A DNA stretch of 15,299 nt from Cladorrhinum sp. PSN259 (taxonomy: Eukaryota > Ascomycota > Sordariomycetes > Sordariales > Podosporaceae), in contig MU867170.1 of assembly GCA_033725935.1 (NCBI GenBank), forward strand, positions 1 to 15,299. Reading direction: 5' to 3'. Each line of letters opens with the position of its first letter. The stretch's first letter is position 1. The notes beneath the pieces are model-generated. The model saw only the letters and a program-made list of their open reading frames with translations. It searched no databases and was not told the DNA's origin. The translations under genes and the position numbers were made by a program. Shown here piece after piece: positions 7,440 to 15,299 of this stretch.

Positions 7440-9000
7440 ATATCCTAGGTCGATCTGGGTTCTATCGGTAAAATTACTAGAGCTTCTTCGAGCAGTCTAA
7501 AAGATCAATAGGTTCCCACGAATTAGATTCTAATCCGTAATCGAGCTATTTAATAAGATATTAAAATTCGTTATTACTAATTCGGGAATCTAGGATATCT
7601 TCGATATCGAATTCTTCTTCGTCGTCTACTACCTCGAGCTACGTCTTGAGTCTGGCTCTTCTTAGTGCGGGTTTAAGCAGGGAAATATAGAATACTTTAG
7701 TTTATACTCTTATGGAATCGGGTAGGATAAGTTCATAGTTTAATATCGAAACTTTCCTTTTAATTTTAAACGGTCCGATTTTCTTAAAATCGAGTTTCCT
7801 GCTTGGTCGTTTTATATGGAGGTTACGTATAAAAAGAAACACTTTATCTCCCTTTTCGAGGGGAGGTCCCTCGACCTTATATTTATCGTAATAAATATGT
7901 ATTCGTTCCCGGACGAATTCGAATGTTTCCTTCAGCATATTATGCATTTTCTGCAACCGTCCTGCACGCACCGCTGCTCTAGGTATATCAGCTGCTGGTC
8001 CCTGACGTAGCTTTAGCTAGTACCCGTAATTAGCGAAGAATGGTGATACATTCGTTGACTCTATGCTGCTAGAGTTATATGCTAATTATGCTATTGGTAA
8101 TAGGTTAACCTAGTTATCCTGCTTAAAGTTAATATAGTACCGAAGGTATTGTTTAATAACCTGGTTAAGTCGTTTGGTCTGTCCATTAGTCTGGGGGTAG
8201 AACGCGGTCGAGAGTTTGGATTTAACGTCCAGTCGTTTTATTAGGGCTTACTAAAACTTAGATATAAATAACTTGTTTTTATCCGAAGTAATGTTATCTG
8301 GCAACCCGTGTTGGCTTACGATGTTCCGTTTAAAGTGGTAGGCTAGTTGTTCTGCCGTAGTGGTTTCTCTGAAAGGTATGAAATAGGCCTATTTGGTGAG
8401 TCTATCGATTATTACCTAGATAGAGTTATATTTAACGTCTGTTCCATCTGGTACCGTTAAGTCGGGGAGTTTGGTAATAAAGTCTATCGATATGGATCCC
8501 TATGCTCGTTTTACGGTAGGGAGAGGTTCGAATAGTCCGTACGGCTTATGTCTTGCCGCCTTACTCTTAATGCATATCTCGCATTCTCTGACCGTCTTTT
8601 TTACTACCTTCTTTATCCTTGAGAACGCGTAGTGTTGTTATACGCGTTCGAGCGTTTTCTTGATGCCTGGGTGTCCTTTAAGTTTGTTTTCGTGCAGCTT
8701 AGTAACATACGCTCGTTTTTTGTCCACTAGTACGTATGCTTTATTAAGGTATTATATTAGGTCGTTGTCCTCAGGTCTTACCTATAACTCTAGTTTTTCT
8801 ATTTTATCCTTGTCGACGTCTCGTCGTTTGGCCTGAAATTCGTAATCTTCCCACTTTATATAGTAGGTTCTGGCGCAGTCTTCCTAGATCTGAATTACGT
8901 GTTTTAAGATTCCGTTTTTTTCCTTAAAAAGTGGTATTACGTCGTACTTCTTATTGCCTTTATAGTCGGGTCTTCTACTAAACGTATCTATTCTAGCATT
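7440..9000 (-). pseudogene. Pol of element B: integrase and chromodomain
   Basis: Integrase begins with an H-x6-H...CEIC zinc-binding part (about 8600-8710). The catalytic core follows: first Asp at 8482-8484 (SIDFITKLPD), second Asp at 8281-8283 (TSDKNKLF), and a Lys codon at 8173-8175 exactly 35 residues further, where D,D-35-E requires Glu. After it come the C-terminal part with a GPF motif (7702-7971, the longest open piece) and HISLL-like residues. A chromodomain follows at about 7455-7613, with EFDIEDILDSR at its start and NSWEPIDLL near its end; such domains steer integration to modified histones. Multiple in-frame stops. Confidence 0.88.
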
Positions 9001-10200
9001 TTCCTTTCCCTTAACGTAGTGGATACGGAAATTGAAGGGGGTTAAGAATTCTGTCTATTATACTTATCTAGGACTTAGTTCCTTAGTAACGAAGTATTTT
9101 AAGTTCCGGTGGTCTGTAAAAATATCTACTGGTTCCTTAGTCCCACTAAGATAAGGTCTCTATTTATCGAATGCCTCGATGACGGCTATGAGCTTTTTGT
9201 TATAGATTGGGTAATTGAGTGCTGGTCTAGAGATCTTCTTTGAAACGAATCCTATAGGGTGTCGCCTATCGTCGAAGTATTAGTAAAGCTCTGCTCTAAT
9301 GGTAAAGTCTGATGCGTCCGTCTCGACTTAGAAAGGTCTGCTGAAATCTAGTATCCGTAGCATTAGTTTGCTATTAATAGCTTCTCTAAGTTAGTTAAAG
9401 GCGTCTTATTGTTCTTGTTTCTATTTAAATAGATGTTCTTTACCTATAAGCTTATGTAGAGGTTTGGCAATCTTACCGAATCCTTTGATAAAGGATCTAT
9501 AGAAGTTAATGAATCTAATAAATATCCTGGCTTTTTTCTGGTTTATTGGTGCCGGCCAGTCCTTGACTGCCGTAATTTTAGCTAGTTCTATTCGGATTTC
9601 TCCCGGAAAGATCTCGAATCTAAGAAAAATTATCTTCTATACGTAGAATTCGCTCTTGCGTAGATTTACTAATAATCCCGCGTCTTATAGCGTCTGTAAA
9701 ATCTATCGTACGTAGTCCTGGTGCTTTTCGAGCGTCTTGGAATAAATCAAGATATCGTCTAAGTATATAAAGGCAAATCAATCTAGATAGGGGCGTAAGG
9801 TATAGTCGATTATACTTTAGAATATTGCTAGGGCGTTAGTAAGTCTAAAAGGCATAACCTGGTACTTAAAGTGCCCGTAGCGAATCCTGAAAGCTATTTT
9901 TTACTCGTCCTCTTCCTTAATCCGGATATAGCCAAAGGCTATCGGAAGATCAAGACGACTGAATTATTAGGCGCTAGCTAATCTATCCTTTATTTCCCTA
10001 ATAAGCGGCAGCGGATACCTATTCTTAATTATTTCCTTATTTAATTGGCGATAATTAACCATAAGCCTTAAGTCTATTATCCCTTTCTTAGGTATAAATA
10101 AAATGGGATAGGCCGCTTTGCTCTGCGACTCCCGAATAAACCCTTTTAGTAAATTCTCCTTGATATATTTTTATAAGGCCTAGTCCTATCGTGGTTTTAG
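9000..10200 (-). pseudogene. Pol of element B: reverse transcriptase and RNase H
   Basis: Reverse transcriptase signatures in order on the minus strand: NRYPLPLI (about 10055), SRLDLPIAF, KIAFRIRYGHFKYQVMPF, and the catalytic YLDDILIYS at 9740-9765 with both Asp intact. RNase H follows with ETDASDF (about 9310-9340) and LNYPIYNKKLIAVIEAF, then FTDHRNLKYF. The motif normally reading GLTNA has Arg in place of Gly. Stops are spread throughout, mainly TAG and TAA at expected Gln or Trp positions. Confidence 0.9.
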
Positions 10201-11582
10201 GTAATACGCTTTATAATATCGTAATTTAGCTCCTTCTTTCAGTCGAATCTTATAGTCGAAAGAGGTTCTTACAGGGAGCTCGTTCTTTATCTTATGTCTA
10301 AAGATAATAAAACTATGATATTCCTTCGGAATATTGCTAAGGTCTTTCTTTTCCTTAGGAAGTTCGTATCCTAGGTCATTATTCGGGTTATCCTCTAGCT
10401 TCTCTAGTCTGATATATATTACCTATTATTCTGATTCTTTAAGGTGCGAAGGTCCGTTCTTAGATCTTCCTTTATCAGTTAACATTAGCTCGTTATAGCT
10501 TATATATCTTGCTTACTTATAAGGGATCTCTTATCCCTTTAGGCACCTAGGAGCCCTATCCAGTTCTACTCTATTCACCCATTTAGTATCAAGCCTAGAG
10601 TTAAGATAGCTATTCTCCCAGTCAATATCTAAGTTATATTTCTTTAACCACGGATATCCTAAAATCATATCGCACTTAGGACCTATAGGTAGGATATTAA
10701 AATTCACTTCTTACGGGTCATTATCCACCGTAATCAAAAGTATCGTTTCCCGTGAACTAATTCTACCATCATAATTAGCCGTTTGCCCTTCGTAAGTCCT
10801 CATTCGGTAAGGTTATTTCTTCTTAATCTACGGTATCCTTATTTTATTTATAAATAAAGGATTAATAATATTAATCGTGCTCCCTAAGTCGATCACTATA
10901 ATGGCTCGGTATTCCTTTCCTTTGGAGTCTATCCATCAAACTTCTATAATTAAGGCGTTTTCGTTACCTAATACTATAGCTCTAGCGACTATTTCATAAT
11001 ACGCTATGGAGGTCTTTTTATTGGATCCGGCTCGCGGCCTCCTGATGTAAGTTATGATCCGTCGGTATGGAATTAGTCTGATCCACTTAGGCCTAGGGAG
11101 GCCCGTTAGCCGTTTCCTAATCGTAGCGCTATAATAAGGTTAGAGTTTTATCGTATTTTCCGTCTATGCCATTCTCTGGCTTTTTCTTTCTTATACCTAA
11201 CGTACCATATATATAGGCAGTCCTCGTAATTAGGTTTATCTTTATCTTAATATTCTATAGGTACCTAGCTTTCTATATAGAGGATATTAGCGCATTCTAT
11301 TAATATCCTAAAATTCTATTCGTCGTCCGATCCTACCTCGTGAACCTTAAGAATAGGTTTATTATTTAAGCGTACGGGAAAGAATTCGTAAAAAACCTTA
11401 TATCTATAGTAATAAATGCAGTTATCGTAGATATAATTAAACCAGGCGACGCGTAAGTGTAGGATATAAGTGGGTAAGGCGAGGGGTATATTATCGGGTC
11501 GTCCTCCCTCTTCTCGGATAACCACTATCTCTCGGATATCCTTTACGACTCTCCCAATTACCGTAAAGCTTTCTGCCATATC
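10200..11582 (-). pseudogene. Element B: protease region and zinc-binding linker
   Basis: The protease active site lies at 10879-10890 and reads Asp-Leu-Gly-Ser followed by TINIINPLFI. Retroviral-type proteases have Asp-Ser/Thr-Gly; TTA for TCA is one CpA-to-TpA change. Upstream, an 87-codon open piece (11316-11579) contains W-x2-Y-x2-D-x-C with a later K and FPVR, a remnant of the Cys/His segment often found before protease in fungal Ty3 elements (my recollection). The exact gag/protease border is not visible. Confidence 0.75.
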
Positions 11583-12945
11583 TTCTAAGGTAATTTATCA
11601 GCCTATATCTCTGCTTATATCTAGCTTTAAAAGGTAGTCGATTATTCCTTCGGATTCCGAGTTTTCGCTATCGTCGGGTAGCGGTAATACGTATTATTCG
11701 GATTCGCTAGTATATTCTTCTTCGTTAAAGCCGTTATAAGTAAGTGCGAGGGTATCGTCGTCGCTGTCCTGCCAAGCCATCCTAATAATACGATCGTTCT
11801 CGGCGAACTGTACTTGCCTCTATTCAGGCACTAGTTTAAACTTCCTAAGGGCACGACAATCTCGTATATAATGACCTATCTTATTACAATTAAAATACTT
11901 GACCTTAGATTTATCCTTAAGCTTATCGCCATATTTACGCTAATTATTATATTATACTGCGCCGATATCCATAGGTCCAGGGTAAGTTCTAATCGAAGTA
12001 TTTCTATACTAATACTTCTTAAGGGTGTTGGCCTTAAAGAAGCGGGGGTCTCTATAAACGCCCTTATCCTCTATTATTCTCTCGAAAATGCGATTATCGA
12101 CGATAATAGCCTTATTAATATAATCGTTAAGCGATAAGGCGTATCGGTCTTTTTTAATAAGTTCGTCCTTAACCTTAGGTTTCAGTCCCTTATAAAACCT
12201 ATTCTTTAAGCCTACTTCTGCCTAATTTACCCTAAAAGCGTCGTAACGGAATAATATCGCGTATATTATAGCTAATGCCGTTTGCACCAATCGCTTTAAG
12301 CGATTTTCGGCGGCCTTTTCCTCGTCGGGCTCGCCGTATATTTTCTTAATTTCCTCCTCGAATCTACCTAGCCTATCCTTAAAAATCTATTAGGTAAAGG
12401 TCTCTCTCTTATCTTCGGCGTAGTCGAAGTAGTTCCTAAGGATCCCGTTAAATTACTGCTTAGGGTCTCTTTTAAGGAAACTGGCAGTATAAAGGAGTTA
12501 AGACTCGGGGTCCTTAATACCATGGAGCCGGAGGTTGGTTCTGACGTACGAGATCTAGGACGGGAGTTCTTATTTATTACCGCTAAAAATAGGAGGTTTG
12601 CCGACTTTAGCTGCAATCTTAAGAATGTTATCGGTCTTATTAGCGCGCTTGCTCGCGACAGCGGTTTAGAGACGTATGATTTCCTCCTTAAGTTCCTTGA
12701 GTTCGTCCTTCGCCATTAAGGCTTCTTTTATACCGAGGAGTTTTCGTCTAATAGTATTAATCTTCTCTTTAAGGTTCAGTTTCGGAACCTTTTCTTCATC
12801 AGACTTATTATTATTAGGCGGGGTAATATCCGGAAGTTGGACTTCTCCCTCGTCGACGTTCGGGTTAACGGTAGAGGGATTAGCGGAAATAAAAGCTATA
12901 TTAAGGGTTATTCGTGGTGTCTGAGCATAACGTTCGATCTTAAAA
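11583..12945 (-). pseudogene. Element B: gag with CCHC zinc knuckle
   Basis: One minus-strand frame from next to the 5' LTR carries an acidic, Asn-rich start, a Lys/Glu-rich probable coiled coil (about 12690-12780), the capsid-type part (KPPIFSGN; NYFDYAEDKRETF; LKNRFYKGLKPKVKDEL), PMDIGA, and a zinc knuckle at about 11855-11900 reading YFNCNKIGHYIRDC. The knuckle's first Cys is Tyr by a TGT-to-TAT change. About ten stops. No in-frame ATG remains near the LTR, so the start cannot be placed. Small open frames here (12368-12616, 12522-12719, 12676-12924, 11871-12137) are shadows. Confidence 0.85.
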
Positions 12946-12957
12946 ACGCAAGTAACG

Positions 12958-13399
12958 TATTATAACCTGCACCGGGTAGTGTTCAGACTATAAGGCAGTA
13001 CGCCTGGGGTAATATGATAGGGGAATCGAAGGATATAGGACGCTCTTAGACGGGGTTAATTACTGTTAATTAATAGGTAGCTTTATAAAGTATCGCTTAT
13101 GAGTATTATAGACAATAAACGATTGTATTGCTTGCGTGAGGAACCAAGTCCTTACGATGAGAAGTGCCCAGCACTTCTTCTACTTATAGTGAAGCTATCT
13201 ACATACATTTCCTAGGTATATCGTACCTTGCTCAGTGTGCTCAGTGGTCTTGGCAACTGATCACACTAAGCACTCCCTGATTAGTCTGCTTCGGGACTCT
13301 GTGGGTCTTTCCATCCCTGGCCCAATGATTGGCTGTGGACCACGCGGTGTCCTGCATTAGGGTCCGTATACGGGGGAGATTTATGCGCGAGGCGTAACA
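12958..13399 (-). repeat. 5' LTR of element B
   Basis: Starts TATTATAACC (RIP form of TGTTACAACC) and ends GTAACA. It is 60 bp shorter than the 3' LTR because one of two adjacent similar segments is missing. On the sense strand a TATAAATC-like site lies close to the start of the LTR. Confidence 0.92.
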
Positions 13400-13404
13400 G
13401 GTAT
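13400..13404. repeat. Right target-site duplication of B (GGTAT)
   Basis: Identical to 6252-6256, confirming a transpositional insertion of B. Confidence 0.9.
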
Positions 13405-13953
13405 AGAAGAAATCTAAAAAGAAGTCGTAACCGCGATCCTTAACTGATTGTCGTTATTCTTTAGTGGAGTATACTAATACCTATGGTCTTGCTATGCCTG
13501 TCGATTGTTCTCGTTGTAAGCGGTTAGGTCTTTCCGACTATAAGGTTACGGATTGGAGTTTATCGTGCCAGAATTGTCTCGATGCTGGGGCAAATGGTTG
13601 CAATATTTATAGTGAGCTTACGGCGGTCCTTCGAGGTTTACTAGATTAGAAACGACGACTTAATTAAAAGAAAGAGGATACTTTGTCGAAGTTTCAAGAG
13701 GTCGCTGCGAAACTGTCTTATTTTAAGACCTAATCTCGTGCTCTAGAGCGGAAGGCGGGTGAGGCATTTTCTCGGGAATATATATTGCTCCGTGAGCAAG
13801 AGGCGGGGGAAGCGGGGGAATAGGCAGACCCTTCTGCTATTACTTTAGGATCGGGATTCCTAATCTTAAAGGGCGATCCTCTCCGGTTATCTTTTAAGGA
13901 CGTTGGTAACCTTAATTAGCTTATTTCCTTAAAGGTTAATTAATCGAACCTAA
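13405..13953 (-). mobile_element. Outer element A, right part (3' internal region)
   Basis: Collinear with 6881-7428 of B, with fewer RIP changes. Similarity stops after GAACCTAA (13946-13953), where B continues into its pol end and this copy changes to GC-rich sequence. The rest of A, including its 5' LTR, is not in the window. Confidence 0.85.
13405..13953 (+). pseudogene. Antisense ORF of element A: CxxC zinc-type motif plus charged tail
   Basis: Continuation of the frame begun at 6238. The basic start KKSKKK is followed by VDCSRCKRLGL and SLSCQNCLDAGANGC, i.e. C-x2-C-x16-C-x2-C-x7-C with all five Cys present (first at 13506, last at 13599). A Lys/Glu/Arg-rich probable coiled coil follows, with KFQEVAAKL and SRALERKAGEAFSREYILL. 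In-frame stops occur at 13404-13406, 13428, near 13647, and further on; nearly all fit CAG/CAA/TGG to TAG/TAA. A GTG-initiated piece of 61 codons (13464-13649) is the longest open part. The layout suggests a nucleic-acid or protein-binding role; no function is established. Cut off at 13953. Confidence 0.7.
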
Positions 13954-14362
13954 TCTTTTCTGATTTCTGCTCGGGCGCCGCTTGGTCAGCGCCCCTCCAA
14001 ACCCCTTGTTTTCTACGTCATACGAAAGCCGTCGAAAAACCCTATCTAACCATACCACTTGCGCCCTGGCGCAAGCCGCTGCGGCCGCGCGCAAAGGCGT
14101 TGAATACCGCGTCGGATTCGTACGACGCGACGGTGGAAGGAACTTCGTGGGGTCGCACGGACCACTACCCACGTGACCAGCTGACTAACCCTCCCGCGGC
14201 TACACGACCCACAGCCACAAGACCCACAGCCCCACCACTTACAGCCACACCACTTACAGCTACACCACTTACAGCCACAAGAACCAACGTCCACCCACAC
14301 TAAGAACCCCCCCGAGAACCCACCCTACACCCATACAACCCTACCACCTATACAGTACTACA
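13954..14362 (+). other. GC-rich 5' region of the LINE
   Basis: About 400 bp with higher GC than its surroundings and little RIP decay. Overlapping short frames on both strands (13936-14303) reflect composition and the 15-bp repeats; none shows a family feature. Probably an untranslated leader with internal promoter function, by analogy with other LINEs. Confidence 0.45.
14205..14279. repeat. 15-bp minisatellite, five units
   Basis: The last three units read CCACTTACAGCCACA with one change; the first two are diverged (CGACCCACAGCCACA type). Located in the LINE leader, about 85 bp before the ORF1 start. Confidence 0.85.
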
Positions 14363-15299
14363 ATGGCAACCGTACGAGGCAACGGCAACGCTAGTGGCCC
14401 TCCCAGAGGCCCCACTAGCCTTGCAGCCTCTCGGCATAACGACTACCACGGCCATACCCCTTTGGCTGGAATCCGTAACCTTATCGACAAGCTTATTACC
14501 GTAGCCCAACAGGATCACAAGGCCGTAGCCAGGTCTATTAGAGCAGACCTCTAGCAAGCCTACCGTTCCTAGGCTCAAACCCAGTCCCAGAACCCCTACA
14601 ATAACGTAAGCTTACTAAAGAAGGCTGTAGTCGAAGGGGTTAAAGAAGCCCTGAAAGAGACTAATATCCAAACCAACGTATAGCCCAAGACCTGGGCCAA
14701 TATAGCCGCAATATCCATTACTTAGGCCGTACCGAAGAAGGTAGTGCCAGCTAGACAGGCCCAGAAAGTACTGGTTAGAGGCTCGACTATAGCTTCCGAA
14801 TATAGGAAGAGGTCCCTATAAGAGATAGTATAGGCTATTAACTAAGTCTTTATACGTAAAGGAGCTGTTGCGGCTAGGCAGCTACCGAGCGGTGACTTTA
14901 TAGTCACTTTCAAAGACTCGGCTACTAAGCAATAGCACTCGATTAATAACCAGTGGATCTAAGAAGCCTTCGGCCAAGAAGCTATAGAGGCCTGAAGAAC
15001 CTATGCGGTCCTAGTAAAAGGCCTAAGGAAGGAAAACCTACAGGACGTTACGGAGGAAGACTTCGGCAAGAAGCTTAGCTTAAGGACGGTAGAAAAGGTT
15101 AAATATAGGCTCCCCTATAACCCACAGTTTACCAGAGCCACAGTTATAGTGACCCTTACCGACCAAGAGGAAGCCCGCAAGGCCTATAACGACAGTATAG
15201 TCTAGAGGGCCCAGATTTTCGACTGCGAGCCGTACTGGGCCACCCTGGCCCCGGTACAGTGCTATAAGTGCTTCGAATGGGGGCACTTACAGCGGTACT
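14363..15299 (+). pseudogene. LINE ORF1 (gag-like) with CCHC knuckle, eleven stops, 3' end off window
   Basis: A single frame can be followed without any frameshift from ATG 14363 (context CTACA before ATG) to the window end, about 312 codons. It is interrupted by eleven stops (seven TAG, three TAA, one TGA), the first at 14552-14554. Most fit Gln codons (for example before QAY, PKT, AVP, HSI). The C-terminal part has YNPQFTRATVIVTLTD and EEARKAYND, then QCYKCFEWGHLQRY, a C-x2-C-x4-H-x4 knuckle whose last Cys codon would begin at the final base, T. This is the usual ORF1 layout of fungal Tad-type LINEs: RNA-binding chaperone of the retrotransposition particle. The absence of frameshifts suggests recent RIP-type point damage only. 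Confidence 0.8.

Larger units (their letters stand above)
6257..13399 (-). mobile_element. Inner Ty3/gypsy chromovirus-type LTR retrotransposon B, full length, RIP-mutated
   Basis: A 7143-bp element with LTRs of 502 and 442 bp and a 5-bp target duplication. Reading on the minus strand: 5' LTR, gag with a CCHC knuckle, protease, reverse transcriptase, RNase H, integrase with GPY/F-type end, chromodomain, antisense ORF, polypurine tract, 3' LTR. The integrase-after-RNase H order places it in Ty3/gypsy, and the chromodomain places it with the chromoviruses. Dozens of in-frame stops, mostly from CAG/CAA/TGG, make it inactive. It is inserted in element A of the same family and orientation. Confidence 0.93.
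13954..15299 (+). mobile_element. Non-LTR (LINE) retrotransposon, 5' part
   Basis: Sequence changes abruptly at 13954 to a GC-rich leader, then an ORF1 with a gag-like zinc knuckle at 15260 onward. A non-LTR element is inferred from this ORF type and the absence of an LTR; reverse transcriptase would lie beyond the window. Its leader abuts the break in element A, so A is the likely target. The 5' end position is inferred from the end of A. Confidence 0.65.

Noticed and set aside
5641..13399. Direct repeats read as a 1-kb LTR or as a CRISPR-like/tandem array
   Set aside because: Inverted TGTTAC/GTAACA ends, the adjacent polypurine tract and the GGTAT target duplication define ~500-bp LTRs; the longer similarity is explained by A and B being nested copies of one family.
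13936..14303. Several frames on both strands in the LINE leader, including a Cys-Gly-rich one
   Set aside because: The repetitive residues come from the 15-bp minisatellite and GC bias; no start or domain support.
1..15299. tRNA, rRNA or CRISPR features
   Set aside because: By eye I saw no cloverleaf with conserved arms, no rRNA-like blocks and no regularly spaced short repeats; a covariance-model scan would be needed to exclude a small RNA gene.

Overview
The window looks like a repeat-rich, gene-poor block of a filamentous ascomycete (Pezizomycotina) genome. Three things point there: fungal transposon families, an intron-free GC-rich secreted-protein gene, and pervasive C-to-T changes at CpA (with the mirror TpG-to-TpA) that turn CAG/CAA/TGG codons into stops. 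That is the signature of repeat-induced point mutation (RIP). I cannot name the species.

Layout, left to right. (1) 1-2472, minus strand: a long, well-preserved OrsD-like (DUF3505-type) gene with two C2H2 fingers and an Asp-Gln repeat. It is broken by one TAG and runs off the left edge; its leader ends in a palindrome near 2434-2456. (2) 2473-4242: a short non-repeated island holding one GC-rich gene for a small secreted protein (2949-3554). (3) 4243-5640, plus strand: a second, heavily RIP-mutated copy of the OrsD-like unit, diverging from the first, so the island lies between inverted copies. (4) 5641-13953: two nested copies of one chromodomain Ty3/gypsy LTR retrotransposon, both with gag-pol on the minus strand. 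Outer copy A (LTR 5641-6140) sits in the second OrsD-like copy. Inner copy B (6257-13399, 7143 bp, 5-bp target duplication GGTAT) sits inside A. Each also has an antisense reading frame at the 3' end of the element, with a Cys-rich motif and a charged, probably helical tail. (5) 13954-15299: a plus-strand non-LTR (LINE) element. It has a GC-rich 5' region with 15-bp tandem repeats and a first ORF with eleven in-frame stops, ending at the window edge inside a CCHC zinc knuckle. It appears to have inserted in A.

The order of insertion is therefore OrsD-like copy 2, then A, then B and (independently) the LINE. No retroelement ORF here can make a full product. The secreted-protein gene is the only clearly intact gene; the OrsD-like copy 1 is nearly intact. 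The most unusual points are the antisense ORF of the LTR element, the inverted OrsD-like units flanking the secreted-protein gene, and the single TAG in copy 1 that reads TGG in copy 2.
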